The notes: a model not told the origin generated them from the letters alone. A DNA stretch of 64,000 bases from Halalkalibacter hemicellulosilyticusJCM 9152 (GCF_000513115.1 NZ_BAUU01000002.1:124001-188000), one strand, 5' to 3'. Counted from the stretch's first letter, positions 29,234-38,451 are shown. Numbers and translations are program-made.

Positions 29234-30382
29234 TTAGTAACGTTTTGCACCTATATAACGCTCAGACCAATAATTTTGATCTAAACTAGATATTGTCACT
29301 CCCGTTGATGATCCGGCATGAATAAATTGCTGATCACCGATGTAGATTCCAGCATGAGAAGGCCCACTACGATATGTAGTGAAAAATACAATATCTCCAA
29401 CTTGCAAACTCGAAACAGACGCTCCTTCATTGTACAAGTCGTTTGTTGTGCGCGGGACAGATACATCATGCTTCTCGAACACATATTGAATAAAGCCGCT
29501 ACAATCAAAACCAGCTGTCGTTGTTCCTCCCCATGAATAAGGTGTTCCAATTAAGGAGTGGGCTGTGTCAATAACAGCAGAATGATGATGACTTTCTTTT
29601 TCCTTATTTGATTTGTCACTTGCTTCTTTATTCTCCATGTCCTCGTTATGTTTAGTCGTATTGACCTCCGATTCTATCTCATTATCAACAACCACTTCAG
29701 TAGCTTCATATTTGATAATTTCATCTGTATTGGCTAATGCTTCTTTCGTTTCAGGACCGATAATACCGTCAACTTGCAATTGATGTTTTTCTTGAAATCG
29801 TTTTACAGCTTCTTTCGTTTTCGGACCAAAAATGCCGTCAACTCCACTATAGTACCCAAACTCAGCTAACGTTTCTTGAAAGGTTTCAACTTGTTGACCT
29901 TCGTCGCCAATTTGAAACAGGTGCTGTGAGCTTCCTTTTAAAGATGATGTTTCTTCGGTTGCCGTTAATACATGATCTAAACTGTTTGGTTGCTCTTCAA
30001 TCGTGAAACCACTAATCTTCGCCTCGTCAATTTTTAACTGAACTTCATTAGATTGAAGCAAATGTTTAAGAGTTTCTTCATTAGCAACTCCATTCATTTG
30101 TAACTGGTGCTGCTTCTGATAGGAAATAATCGCTAACTTCGTCAATAATCCAAATTGGCCATCTTGTTCTCCACGATAATAATCAAATGCTTTTAAATAC
30201 CCTTGAAGATTGTATACAGAGTTATTTCTATCTCCAAATTGTAAAGACTGATGATGAGTCCATTTTTTGGCATGGTTAGACAGTTCCAGTTGCGGCTGAT
30301 CAATGGGAAGAGAAGTAAAGGAGCTAACTGAACCAATCATCGCTGTTGAGACGAGTATAGTCCCTTTCGTTTTCGTGTTCAC
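29234..30382 (-). CDS. Secreted NlpC/P60 peptidoglycan endopeptidase with two PG-binding domains
   Basis: 382 aa. The N-terminal hydrophobic stretch (residues about 8-25) is a probable export signal. Two PG_binding_1 modules follow: LQFGDRNNSVYNLQGYL near 47-63 and FQIGDEGQQVETFQETL near 150-166, the second with KTKEAVKRFQEKHQLQVDGI and GPETKEAL. After a charged linker comes NlpC/P60 (about 265-382) with catalytic Cys in FDCSGFI, and His in GPSHAGIYIG, then FIHAG. It likely cuts gamma-D-Glu to meso-DAP peptide bonds during wall turnover. LytE/CwlS use LysM instead, so no subtilis name is given. Confidence 0.88.
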   Translation of the reverse strand: MNTKTKGTILVSTAMIGSVSSFTSLPIDQPQLELSNHAKKWTHHQSLQFGDRNNSVYNLQGYLKAFDYYRGEQDGQFGLLTKLAIISYQKQHQLQMNGVANEETLKHLLQSNEVQLKIDEAKISGFTIEEQPNSLDHVLTATEETSSLKGSSQHLFQIGDEGQQVETFQETLAEFGYYSGVDGIFGPKTKEAVKRFQEKHQLQVDGIIGPETKEALANTDEIIKYEATEVVVDNEIESEVNTTKHNEDMENKEASDKSNKEKESHHHSAVIDTAHSLIGTPYSWGGTTTAGFDCSGFIQYVFEKHDVSVPRTTNDLYNEGASVSSLQVGDIVFFTTYRSGPSHAGIYIGDQQFIHAGSSTGVTISSLDQNYWSERYIGAKRY

Positions 30383-30463
30383 GATTCATTCCTCCTAAGT
30401 AAGGTCGTGGTTGTTTCTCTATTTTTATGTGGAAAAAGAAAAGATAGAACACGTGTAACAATT

Positions 30464-30490
30464 TTGAAAAGAAAACGAACATGTTATACT
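30464..30490 (+). promoter_or_regulatory. Putative promoter of the PfpI-type gene
   Basis: TTGAAA (30464-30469) and TATACT (30485-30490) with a 15-base spacer, 30 bases before the start codon. Confidence 0.4.
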
Positions 30491-30519
30491 ATCTATAAAT
30501 AAAAAAGGAGAGTGAAGAC

Positions 30520-31044
30520 ATGCGACTACAGCATAAAAAAGTGATAGCACTTGTTGATGAAGAATTTGAAGATTTGGAACTGTGGTATCCCGTTATGCGT
30601 TTAAGAGAGGAAGAAGCAACTGTCCATTTAGTCGGACCCGAAAAAAACACAACATATATCGGGAAGTATGGTGTTCCTGCTACAACAGAGTATTCATTTT
30701 CTGAAGTGAAGGCCAATGAATATGATGGAATACTAGTTCCTGGTGGCTGGGCACCAGACAAATTACGTCGATATTCAGAGGTGCTAACGCTTGTAAAAGA
30801 AATGGATCAAGCGAAAAAGTCAATTGGACAAATTTGTCACGCTGGTTGGGTGCTTATTTCTGCAAAAATATTAGAAGGGAAAATCGTTACAAGTACACCT
30901 GGAATTCGTGATGATATGGAAAATGCAGGTGCAACTTGGAAGGATGAAGCCGTTGTCGTAGATAATCATATTATTTCAAGTCGACGGCCACCTGATTTGC
31001 CTCCATATGCAAAAGCATTTGCAGATGCACTAGTTGGAGAATAG
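30520..31044 (+). CDS. DJ-1/PfpI family protein (YfkM-like)
   Basis: 174 aa, type 1 glutamine-amidotransferase fold. The nucleophile elbow is IGQICHAGW (Cys near residue 106), with LVPGGWAPDKLRR forming the oxyanion side and an N-terminal acidic residue in DEEFEDLEL. Family members include intracellular protease PfpI, deglycase-like stress proteins and B. subtilis general stress protein YfkM. RBS AAAGGAGAG. It is two bases upstream of rnz, so the two are co-transcribed. Confidence 0.85.
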   Translation: MRLQHKKVIALVDEEFEDLELWYPVMRLREEEATVHLVGPEKNTTYIGKYGVPATTEYSFSEVKANEYDGILVPGGWAPDKLRRYSEVLTLVKEMDQAKKSIGQICHAGWVLISAKILEGKIVTSTPGIRDDMENAGATWKDEAVVVDNHIISSRRPPDLPPYAKAFADALVGE

Positions 31045-31046
31045 TA

Positions 31047-31958
31047 ATGGAGTTTCACTTTTTAGGTACGGGATCTGGAATACCATCTAAATCAAGAAAT
31101 GTAAGTGGATTAGCTGTTCGTTTTTTGCAAAGAAAAGACATCTGGTTATTTGATTGTGGAGAAGCGACACAACATCAGTTATTAACCAGTTCCATTACTC
31201 TTTCAAAAATCTCGCATATATTTATTACACACTTGCATGGTGATCATATCTATGGTTTACCAGGACTTCTTTCGTCGCGCTCAGCCCAAGGTGGTCAGAG
31301 TAAATTAACGATTTATGGCCCTGAAGGAATTAAAGAATTTATTGAAACGACATTTAAAGTTTCTAAAACAACACTAGGTTATCCGATTGACTATGTCATC
31401 GTCAAAGATGATTTTAAGGCTTATGAACAAGGGATCACGATTACAGTTAAACAGCTCGATCATGTCATCGAAAGCTTCGCATATAAGTTAATTGAAGACG
31501 ACAAGCCAGGTTCATTACTAGTGGATAAATTAAAAAATGCGGGTATTAAGCCAGGACCTATTTATAAAAAAATTAAAGAAGGAGAACAAGTCACATTACG
31601 TAATGGTGAAACGGTTCATCATGCTGATTATGTTAGTTCTCCAGTAAAGGGAAGGCAAGTTGTCATTGTAGGAGATACAAGACCTATAACTTCTTTAACA
31701 CCATTTATCAAAAATGTCGACCTTCTTATTCATGAAGGCACATTTCTTGATGACCGACGAGAGCATGCGAAAAAGTATGGACATTCGACGATAAAAGAGG
31801 TCACTCACTTAGCAAAAAGCGCCAATGTTCAATCTCTTATTCTTACACATATTAGCTCAAGGTATGTTGATATGGAGAAGGAATTATTAAGTGAAGCTGA
31901 GATAAATTTTCCTCAAGCTATCATTGCCTACGATCATATGATTTACAAACTAATGTGA
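31047..31958 (+). CDS. rnz: Ribonuclease Z
   Basis: 303-aa metallo-beta-lactamase-fold tRNA 3' endonuclease. The metal motif HLHGDHIYGLPGLL is near residues 62-75. The flexible-arm region with KPGPIYKKIKEGEQV, then VGDTRP (metal Asp) and the final THISSRY block, are all present as in B. subtilis RnzA. It trims 3' trailers from tRNAs lacking encoded CCA, functionally paired with cca in this window. Confidence 0.93.
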   Translation: MEFHFLGTGSGIPSKSRNVSGLAVRFLQRKDIWLFDCGEATQHQLLTSSITLSKISHIFITHLHGDHIYGLPGLLSSRSAQGGQSKLTIYGPEGIKEFIETTFKVSKTTLGYPIDYVIVKDDFKAYEQGITITVKQLDHVIESFAYKLIEDDKPGSLLVDKLKNAGIKPGPIYKKIKEGEQVTLRNGETVHHADYVSSPVKGRQVVIVGDTRPITSLTPFIKNVDLLIHEGTFLDDRREHAKKYGHSTIKEVTHLAKSANVQSLILTHISSRYVDMEKELLSEAEINFPQAIIAYDHMIYKLM

Positions 31959-32020
31959 ATAGAACGTATTCGTTTTGGAAAAAGTAAGCACAGTTCATCT
32001 TTAAGGAGGAGGCTGTGAAT

Positions 32021-32281
32021 ATGACTGAACGAAGTCACGTTAAGGAAGTTTTGAACCGTTTTAATCATCAAATCGAAATGGCGGAGGAAATATTTAAAAA
32101 ATCTCAAACAGTTAATCGGGTTGATGAATCAGATTACATAAAGACACAAGAAAATTTACAGTCGATGCATAATGAGCTGGATACGTTAATTCGAACAGCA
32201 ACGCCTGAGCAGCGTGAAGAGTTATCTCGAAAACAGCAACAAATTCGCCAACTGCAAAATCATATGATTTTAAAGCGATAA
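32021..32281 (+). CDS. DUF2524 family small protein (YtzC-like)
   Basis: 86 aa from ATG 32021, placed 9-12 bases after a very strong AAGGAGGAGG; an in-frame GTG at 32015 is too close to it. It is a helical, charged protein ending RQLQNHMILKR, close to the LQNNMILQ ending of B. subtilis YtzC. Function unknown. Confidence 0.75.
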   Translation: MTERSHVKEVLNRFNHQIEMAEEIFKKSQTVNRVDESDYIKTQENLQSMHNELDTLIRTATPEQREELSRKQQQIRQLQNHMILKR

Positions 32282-32289
32282 TCCTTTTA

Positions 32290-32328
32290 AAAATAAACCG
32301 AGCACATAAATGCTTGGTTTATTTTTTG
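32290..32328 (+). terminator. Terminator after the DUF2524 gene
   Basis: AAATAAACC-g-AGCA / TGCT-t-GGTTTATTTTTT stem-loop directly downstream of 32281. Confidence 0.8.
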
Positions 32329-32425
32329 CGTAATGTTTAATATCAATCATGAAACGTGTATAGCTTAGCATAAGACAAGTATACTTATTTTTGTTACAAT
32401 AGTATTGAGTATGTGAGGTGTCTTT

Positions 32426-32755
32426 ATGATTGAATTGAACATTGAAGAAATAAACGAACGATTAACGAAGCGTGAAGATTTATTTGTATTTATTTATACA
32501 CCTTTATGCGGTACATGCACGGTTGCAAAAAAAATGCTAGAAGTCGTGGAAGAAATGCTACCTATGATAAAAATATATACAATTAATATAAATCAAGCAC
32601 CGACTTTTGCTCAAAAGTGGCAAGTGAAAAGTGTGCCAGCACTTTATATCTTTCAGAAAGGATTTAGTGTAAAGCAAATTTATGCATTTCATTCAATCAT
32701 GCATGTACATCAGCTTTTGTTACCTTATACGTTAATAAAGAAAGGGGATATTTAA
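32426..32755 (+). CDS. Thioredoxin-family protein, CGTC active site
   Basis: 109 aa with a thioredoxin fold. The active site TPLCGTC is near residues 26-32 (CxxC is CGTC rather than CGPC), and the cis-proline is in [10 protein letters not shown]. There is no signal peptide, so it is cytoplasmic. It lies one base upstream of brxA, suggesting a coupled role in thiol-disulfide or bacillithiol redox. Similar to the YusE/YtpP-type thioredoxin-like proteins of Bacillus, but I cannot decide which. Confidence 0.8.
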   Translation: MIELNIEEINERLTKREDLFVFIYTPLCGTCTVAKKMLEVVEEMLPMIKIYTININQAPTFAQKWQVKSVPALYIFQKGFSVKQIYAFHSIMHVHQLLLPYTLIKKGDI

Positions 32756-32756
32756 C

Positions 32757-33194
32757 ATGTCTATGGCTTACGACGAATACATGAAACAAGTTGTATTACC
32801 CATGAGATTAGAGCTTACTGAAAATGGATTCGAGGAATTAACCACTTCAGCAGAAGTCGAGTCCTATATGGAGAGTGCAGAAGGAACGACACTCGTTGTC
32901 ATCAATTCCGTTTGTGGTTGCGCCGCTGGATTAGCACGTCCTGCGGCAGTTACGTCCCTTCAACATGATCATACTCCCGATCATCTAGTAACTGTGTTTG
33001 CTGGACAGGACAAGGAGGCCACTGCTCGGATGCGCGAATATATTGGTGATATACCACCATCTTCACCATCTATGGCTTTATTTAAAGGGAAGGACCTTGT
33101 TCATTTTATTCCAAGAGAGCAAATCGAAGGCGTTGAACCAATGGATATTATTCGTAATCTAGCACTTGCTTATAACGAATATTGTCAATCATAA
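32757..33194 (+). CDS. brxA: Bacilliredoxin BrxA (YphP family)
   Basis: 145 aa. The redox motif is CGC in [16 protein letters not shown] (near residues 48-63); the N-terminal [17 protein letters not shown] and the [13 protein letters not shown] block match my memory of YphP/BrxA more closely than YqiW/BrxB. The enzyme removes bacillithiol from S-bacillithiolated proteins. It fits the bshA/bshB1 genes at the left end of the window. RBS AAAGGGG. Confidence 0.92.
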   Translation: MSMAYDEYMKQVVLPMRLELTENGFEELTTSAEVESYMESAEGTTLVVINSVCGCAAGLARPAAVTSLQHDHTPDHLVTVFAGQDKEATARMREYIGDIPPSSPSMALFKGKDLVHFIPREQIEGVEPMDIIRNLALAYNEYCQS

Positions 33195-33202
33195 AAGAAT
33201 GA

Positions 33203-33248
33203 AAAGGGATGTCCAACCAATAAAACACATTGGTAGACATCCCTTTCG
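33203..33248. terminator. Bidirectional terminator between brxA and the phosphoesterase gene
   Basis: AAAGGGATGTC / GACATCCCTTT arms, with an inner CCAA...TTGG, lying between two convergent genes. Confidence 0.8.
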
Positions 33249-33257
33249 TATTGAAAA

Positions 33258-33980
33258 TTATGGTCTTACGCCATAAAAAATAACTGGTGCCATCGTTTGC
33301 GTATTCGGATAGCCAGCTTGTTTGTAAATTTCTACGACATGCTCTCGGTTATACGGAACACGATTTAAATGTAAGCGGTGTCGACCTTCCTCAACTTCTG
33401 CTACTAAATAAGAGGCGAGGGGATGACCATCAAATGGTAAGCCAACGCTACCGACGTTCACGACATTCTTTCCATGAATCGAGCGAATATACGGGTGATG
33501 AATATGACCATATACATACAAATCTGCGTCATCACGCTGCATTAAATTGTTTTCGATCTTATCTGTTTCATCTGGTAAAACGACATCAAACAGACTTGTT
33601 GGAGTCGCATGAAAGGCATGAATGATCGTATCCACTCCTTCATCAAGAACGAGTTCAGTAGGCAATTGGTCTAAATAATCTAAATCACTTTGATTTAAGC
33701 GCTTTAGAGTCCAGTCACGCTCCTGGTTCATCATGTCTAATGCTTGCTTCGGAACTTCTCCTTCTTTAAATCCACGTACAAGCCACTCATCAGCATTCCC
33801 TTTTATGACTTTTGCATTTAAGGATTGCACCGTTTCCAATACTCGTTTTGGTTCAGGTCCTCGGAAGCATAAATCACCTAAAATACAAATCTTATCGACT
33901 TGTTGTTGACGAACATCTTGTAGGACAGCTTCCAATGCTGTTGCATTTCCATGAATGTCAGATAAAAAAGCTATTCTCAA
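33258..33980 (-). CDS. Calcineurin-like metallophosphoesterase
   Basis: 240 aa. Five metal/catalytic motifs are in order: SDIHGN (residues 7-12), LGDLCFRGP near 35-43, KGNADEW near 59-65, HAFHATP, and YGHIHHPY with GSVGLPFDG. This matches the YfcE/MJ0936-type (UPF0025) phosphodiesterases; the substrate cannot be read from sequence. The start is TTG at 33980 with AAAAGGGAGG about 13 bases upstream; no ATG gives the conserved MRIAFLSD start. Confidence 0.85.
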   Translation of the reverse strand: MRIAFLSDIHGNATALEAVLQDVRQQQVDKICILGDLCFRGPEPKRVLETVQSLNAKVIKGNADEWLVRGFKEGEVPKQALDMMNQERDWTLKRLNQSDLDYLDQLPTELVLDEGVDTIIHAFHATPTSLFDVVLPDETDKIENNLMQRDDADLYVYGHIHHPYIRSIHGKNVVNVGSVGLPFDGHPLASYLVAEVEEGRHRLHLNRVPYNREHVVEIYKQAGYPNTQTMAPVIFYGVRP

Positions 33981-34157
33981 TAGAAAAACCTCCCTTTTTT
34001 CTATTATAACAGACTATTAATAGTATACAGTAAATCATTCCTTTTACATATACTTTTAAAACATCATTTTTGCCAGTTCGAGCGGAAGGGTGGCATAGAT
34101 AGAAATCGTATGATAAAGTAAAACCAAATGAAGAATTGGAAATTGGAGGTATTCGAC

Positions 34158-35291
34158 ATGCACATTCAATCAATTGAACCTACACCTAGCCCGAATACAA
34201 TGAAACTAACATTAAGCGAAAGCTTGGGCGATAGTACTAGAAATTCTTATACAGTAAAAAATAAAGAAGAAGCGCCAAGTTATATACAACAATTATTTGA
34301 CATTGATGGTGTAAAAGGTGTCTATCATGTAGCGGATTTCATAGCCATTGACCGTCATCCCAAAAAAGATTGGAAGCAAATATTGCCTAAAGTAAGAGAA
34401 GTATTTGGTGAAGACCAAGCAAGTGATTCTTCTGAAGAATCAGGTGTGAATGAACACTTTGGAGAAGTAAATGTTTTCGTGCAAATGTTTAAAGGCATTC
34501 CAATGCAGATTAAATTAACAGATGGAGAGCAAGAGAAACGAGAAGGCTTGCCTGATAGATTCACCGAAGCCATAACAAAGGTACAAAAACCAGAAGATAA
34601 CGTTGTACTAGAGCGTAAATGGGTAGAGAAGGGTGTTCGCTATGGCGAATTGGATCAAGTAGCGAAAGAGGTCGCTGATGAGTTAGCCGCTGCATATTCA
34701 AGTGAAAGACTTCAAGCTTTAATTGCATTAGCTAGTGGTAATCCAACTGAAAAAGAAGCAGCGTTTGCAAGTCGATTTATTGAGGTTACACCAGAAATGT
34801 TAAATGAAGATGACTGGAAGAAGCGTTATGCTGTTTTAGAACGAATGGATCCAAAGGAAAAGGATATTCCTGTTTTAGAAAAAGCATTAGATGATGAAAA
34901 AGCTTCTATAAGACGATTAGCAACCGTTTATTTTGGTATGATTGAAAAAGATTCCGTTTTGCCTTACTTATACAAAGCATTAAAGGATTCTTCCGTTACG
35001 GTACGCAGAACAGCTGGTGACTGCTTATCAGATATCGGGAGTGATGCAGCAATCCCTGCTATGATTGAAGCGCTCGAAGATAAAAATAAACTAGTGAGAT
35101 GGAGAGCAGCTATGTTTTTATATGAAGTAGGTAATGAAACTGCCATTCCAGCATTAAAAAAGGCGGAAGCTGATGAAGAATTTGAAGTTGCATTACAAGT
35201 GAAAATGGCGTTAGAACGCATTGAAGGTGGTCAAGAAGCAAAAGGATCAGTTTGGAAACAAATGACAGACGCAAGAAAGCATGAAGGGTAG
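34158..35291 (+). CDS. CvfC/YpgR family protein: Nfu N-terminal domain plus HEAT repeats
   Basis: 377 aa from ATG 34158 (RBS TTGGAGG), the same length as B. subtilis YpgR. Residues about 1-85 form an Nfu-N domain (PTPSPNTMKLTLSES, then FDIDGVKGVYHVADFIAIDR). Residues about 210-370 contain HEAT/PBS-type repeats (EKALDDEKASIRRLATVYFG, ALKDSSVTVRRTAGDCLSDI, ALEDKNKLVRWRAAMFLYEV). The S. aureus homologue CvfC was reported as a virulence factor. Biochemical role unknown. The in-frame ATG at 34128 lacks an RBS. Confidence 0.85.
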   Translation: MHIQSIEPTPSPNTMKLTLSESLGDSTRNSYTVKNKEEAPSYIQQLFDIDGVKGVYHVADFIAIDRHPKKDWKQILPKVREVFGEDQASDSSEESGVNEHFGEVNVFVQMFKGIPMQIKLTDGEQEKREGLPDRFTEAITKVQKPEDNVVLERKWVEKGVRYGELDQVAKEVADELAAAYSSERLQALIALASGNPTEKEAAFASRFIEVTPEMLNEDDWKKRYAVLERMDPKEKDIPVLEKALDDEKASIRRLATVYFGMIEKDSVLPYLYKALKDSSVTVRRTAGDCLSDIGSDAAIPAMIEALEDKNKLVRWRAAMFLYEVGNETAIPALKKAEADEEFEVALQVKMALERIEGGQEAKGSVWKQMTDARKHEG

Positions 35292-35297
35292 ATTGCG

Positions 35298-35507
35298 ATG
35301 AAAAAACAAGACATTCTCAATGAATTAAAGAATCGAAAATTAGATGACATCGTTGAATTAATTGAAGATGCAGAATCCGGTGATTTAGAAGAGTTAGAAG
35401 TCGTCCAATCAGTAGGCTTATTATACGACCAAACGTTAAATCAAGAAGTAATACATCTATTAAAAGAACTCGGTGTTACGATTATTTATATAAAAGATGA
35501 GGAGTAA
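35298..35507 (+). CDS. Small acidic helical protein (69 aa)
   Basis: Starts six bases after the CvfC-type gene with AAGGGTAG upstream, so it is probably co-expressed. It is a helical acidic sequence ending LLKELGVTIIYIKDEE. The layout (short helices, then a Leu-rich helix and a beta strand running into an acidic end) recalls sigma-70 region 1.1, but similarity is weak and family membership is not claimed. Confidence 0.6.
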   Translation: MKKQDILNELKNRKLDDIVELIEDAESGDLEELEVVQSVGLLYDQTLNQEVIHLLKELGVTIIYIKDEE

Positions 35508-35531
35508 ACTAGAGGAGTAGGAGGAAGAAAC

Positions 35532-36008
35532 TTGAGAGAAAAGCCAACCGAAACACTTCCAGAGAAAGCACTACCTTTGTTTCGTTTACAAGCTGCTATA
35601 CAGTGCATCATAACAGCCCTCGTACCAATTGGGTACGGGGTACTATTATATTTCTTTTCTTTCCCTTTTTGGATTCTATGGATTTTGATTGCTACATGGA
35701 TGATTCATATGATATTTACCGTAATAGTATTTCCACCTATCAAGTGGAAGCGCTGGAGCTATGAAGTGTTAGGAGAAGAAATAGATTTACAATATGGTGT
35801 TATCATTATGAAAAGAACACTCGTTCCTATGGCTCGTGTCCAACATGTTGATACCGTTCAAGGTCCGTTATTGAAGAAGTATCAACTGTCGGCTGTGACG
35901 ATTTCAACAGCTGCTACTGTTCATACGATCCCAGCACTTTCTCAAGAAGTCGCTGATCATTTACGTGATCAAATAGCAGCACTTGCGGCGGTGGCAAAAG
36001 ATGACTGA
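35532..36008 (+). CDS. ydbS: YdbS-like membrane protein with bacterial PH domain (bPH2)
   Basis: 158 aa from TTG 35532 (RBS GAGTAGGAGGAAG). Two membrane segments (about residues 22-42 and 45-68) are followed by a bPH2/DUF304 domain (GEEIDLQYGVIIMKRTLVPMARVQHVDTV). It overlaps ydbT by eight bases. In B. subtilis the YdbS-YdbT pair is linked to resistance against certain antimicrobial peptides of competing Bacillus; the same role here is inference. Confidence 0.82.
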   Translation: MREKPTETLPEKALPLFRLQAAIQCIITALVPIGYGVLLYFFSFPFWILWILIATWMIHMIFTVIVFPPIKWKRWSYEVLGEEIDLQYGVIIMKRTLVPMARVQHVDTVQGPLLKKYQLSAVTISTAATVHTIPALSQEVADHLRDQIAALAAVAKDD

Positions 36009-37497
36009 GTTAAAGCGTATGCACCCTGCAACCATTTTCATTTCAGCTGTATTAGCCCTAAAAGAATTTATACTACCTATTATTATTAGTTTGTTTATTG
36101 GTACAACGACAAACCCAATAGGATTTTTTCGATTTGAATACATATGGATTTTTCTTTTAGTTGTTGCCATATTATCAGGACTTTTAAGATGGATTTTCTT
36201 TAAATATCGTGTTAGCGAAGGTCTATTATATATTCAACACGGTGTTTTCATCCGAAAAAAACGGTTTATATACCAGCATAAAGTTCAAAGTATCGATATA
36301 ACTGCCGGATTATTCCAACGGTTGTTCGGGCTCGTTAAACTAAAAGTAGAGACTGCTGGTGGGGGATCTGAACCAGAAGTCTCATTGCTTGCGATTCAGA
36401 AAGAAGAAGCAATAAATATTAGACAATACTTAAAGAAAAGCTTTCGTGAAGAAGCGAATGATCACACAACTAGTATGAGTGAAGAGATTAATGATGAAGC
36501 AGAACATAAAGGGCACGCAGTTACAGAAGAGCAGCCTGAATTTCAGTGGCACTTAACAAACTTACGGCTATGGATTTCTGCACTTACTTCAAGTGGAATT
36601 GGATTAACTTTGTCGGCTGTATTCGTCTTATTAGGTCAAGTAGAACAATTCCTACCTGAAGCTATCTATGATCGAGTATTTTCATTTTTTCGTGATAGCG
36701 GTCTGTGGCTTCTTCTTTTCCTCTTATTTGCCGGTTTCTTACTGGCGTGGCTCATATCCATTGGAGCACATATGTTGAAATACGGTAGTTTTAAAATCGA
36801 GAAATATGGAAATGAATTGGTTATTTCGCGTGGGATCATCGAAAAACGCCAATTAACAATTGCTTTAAATCGTGTAACAGCCATTTCAATTGAGAAATCG
36901 ATTTTAAGACAACCGATTGGATTTGCGACAGTCTATGTCGAATGCGCCGGTGGGGGAAGTATGGATGAACAACTTTCGACTGTTATTTTACCAATCATCC
37001 GCCCTAAAGAGATTCAAGCCATCTTCGCAGAGGTTTTACCACATTATGAAATGAATCACACTTTAAATTCCATTCCAAAGCGAGCTATTTTCCGCGCCAT
37101 GAGAAGAATGTCATGGTTGCCGATTGTCGTAACTTCCATAACTTGTTATTTCACATCTTACGGTTATTGGGGAATTGTAATCATTCTTCTTTCGCTGCTT
37201 TTAGGCTACTTACAATACCGCGATGGAGCAACATCGATTAATGGAGATTTCATTTGTTTTCGCTTTCGACTGTTAAAACAAACAACGGTCATTTCAGAAA
37301 AGAAGAAAATACAATCAATGGAAAGTCACATTTCCTTTTTTCAAAAACGCAAAAGGTTAGCTTCGATCCAATTTTCAGTTCTTTCATCCATTACTGGCAG
37401 AACATATAAAGTTGTTGATCAGGATGAGGAGAACGTACAGAGATTATTAGAATGGTATTCAAAAGAGAGCAGTGAGAAAGATGTTCGTTCGTCGTAA
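36001..37497 (+). CDS. ydbT: YdbT-like membrane protein with repeated PH domains
   Basis: 498 aa. Paired membrane segments at about 12-62, 190-260 and 365-400 alternate with three bPH2/DUF304 domains (e.g. YRVSEGLLYIQHGVFIRKKR, then YGNELVISRGIIEKRQLTI). The KVQSIDITAGLFQRLFG and RVTAISIEKSILRQPIG blocks are the repeat signature. ATG 36001 overlaps the ydbS stop. Acts with YdbS in the membrane. Confidence 0.85.
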   Translation: MTELKRMHPATIFISAVLALKEFILPIIISLFIGTTTNPIGFFRFEYIWIFLLVVAILSGLLRWIFFKYRVSEGLLYIQHGVFIRKKRFIYQHKVQSIDITAGLFQRLFGLVKLKVETAGGGSEPEVSLLAIQKEEAINIRQYLKKSFREEANDHTTSMSEEINDEAEHKGHAVTEEQPEFQWHLTNLRLWISALTSSGIGLTLSAVFVLLGQVEQFLPEAIYDRVFSFFRDSGLWLLLFLLFAGFLLAWLISIGAHMLKYGSFKIEKYGNELVISRGIIEKRQLTIALNRVTAISIEKSILRQPIGFATVYVECAGGGSMDEQLSTVILPIIRPKEIQAIFAEVLPHYEMNHTLNSIPKRAIFRAMRRMSWLPIVVTSITCYFTSYGYWGIVIILLSLLLGYLQYRDGATSINGDFICFRFRLLKQTTVISEKKKIQSMESHISFFQKRKRLASIQFSVLSSITGRTYKVVDQDEENVQRLLEWYSKESSEKDVRSS

Positions 37498-37517
37498 CAT
37501 CTTTCTCATTTTTTTGA
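37474..37517 (+). terminator. Terminator overlapping the end of ydbT
   Basis: GAGAAAGATGTT / AACATCTTTCTC arms (the stop codon lies between them), then CATTTTTTTG. The left arm is inside the ydbT coding sequence. Confidence 0.8.
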
Positions 37518-37519
37518 GC

Positions 37520-37546
37520 AAGAAAAGACGCTGTCGCGTATTTCTT
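37520..37546. repeat. GCTGTCGC hairpin, copy 1 (3' of a minus-strand gene)
   Basis: AAGAAAAGACGC, loop TGTC, GCGTATTTCTT. A near-identical element is at 49210-49236. Both sit a few bases downstream of the stop codon of a minus-strand gene, so they may act as terminators or 3' stabilising hairpins. Confidence 0.6.
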
Positions 37547-37551
37547 AACAA

Positions 37552-38451
37552 TTAGGAATTGCGATCATATCGCATTGATTGGAGCTTAAATAACTGGTCC
37601 ATTCGAGTGACTCTCTCTTTTTCTAGTTTTTCTTTGTAATCGATAAGAGTCAATTCCATTTTAAACAGTGTTAAATAAACGTTCTCCTTTTGCTCAAGTT
37701 GATGCTTAGTTGATAATGAAATATACGTATGTAACAAGGAAGGAATATCTTCCCTAAGCATTCGTCGAACGATGTGCTTTTCCTCAAAATCAAGCATCAT
37801 AAAGTCATCAGCTAACAAAGAGGAATGCTCCAAAATACGTTGTAATCGGTGTTCAATCGAAGGATCTACTTGAAACTTTGAGAGTAATTGCTTATATCTT
37901 TTCGCTTCATCAAGTAATAAATGTAATTGATTATGATCACTCGTTTTTAAAAGTTGCTCTTGCTGTTGAAGTAATGATTTAGGCGTTTCCGTTAATGTCG
38001 AAAGATCGTTTGATAAAACTGAGTCCAAATAGTGAATTCGATAAAATAGTGTTTGAAATAAAGGAGAATCTTTTATAGAGCGTGTTTGTGAGCGACCGTC
38101 TTTTAAATAGTGTATCGAGGCTTCCTTGCAAACACCGACTCCATTAACTGCCTTTATATACTTTCTATAGCAAATTATCGTAATTCTCTTCTTAATCGGT
38201 GCTGTCGAATGCTTCGTATCAGTCATAATTACTTGAATGGTCGGTTGCTTCATCTTTACCTTAATCGACCACTCACGCTGCTTTCGTTTAATGACCTTAG
38301 TCGATTTTGGCTTGTTTTCGGCAATGCGCACTAATAGCTCTTCTGTATCTTCAATTAAGCGTCTTGTAACGGAATCACGAATTAAATGTTCTTCAACAGG
38401 CTTTTTATGAGCTGGTGTAAAAAAAGATCGTAATTCTTCCATCATCCCCAT
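37552..38451 (-). CDS. Hypothetical protein next to TelA-family gene
   Basis: 299 aa, basic, largely helical. It has a conserved-looking central part (IKVKMKQPTIQVIMTD and ITIICYRKYIKAVNG) and a coiled-coil-prone second half (SLLQQQEQLLKTSDHNQLHL, LLDEAKRYKQLLSKF). No signal peptide or membrane segment. RBS GGAGGTGG lies six bases before the ATG. It follows the TelA gene by 30 bases on the same strand, so the two form an operon. XpaC often neighbours TelA proteins, but I cannot match this protein to XpaC. Confidence 0.65.
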   Translation of the reverse strand: MGMMEELRSFFTPAHKKPVEEHLIRDSVTRRLIEDTEELLVRIAENKPKSTKVIKRKQREWSIKVKMKQPTIQVIMTDTKHSTAPIKKRITIICYRKYIKAVNGVGVCKEASIHYLKDGRSQTRSIKDSPLFQTLFYRIHYLDSVLSNDLSTLTETPKSLLQQQEQLLKTSDHNQLHLLLDEAKRYKQLLSKFQVDPSIEHRLQRILEHSSLLADDFMMLDFEEKHIVRRMLREDIPSLLHTYISLSTKHQLEQKENVYLTLFKMELTLIDYKEKLEKERVTRMDQLFKLQSMRYDRNS

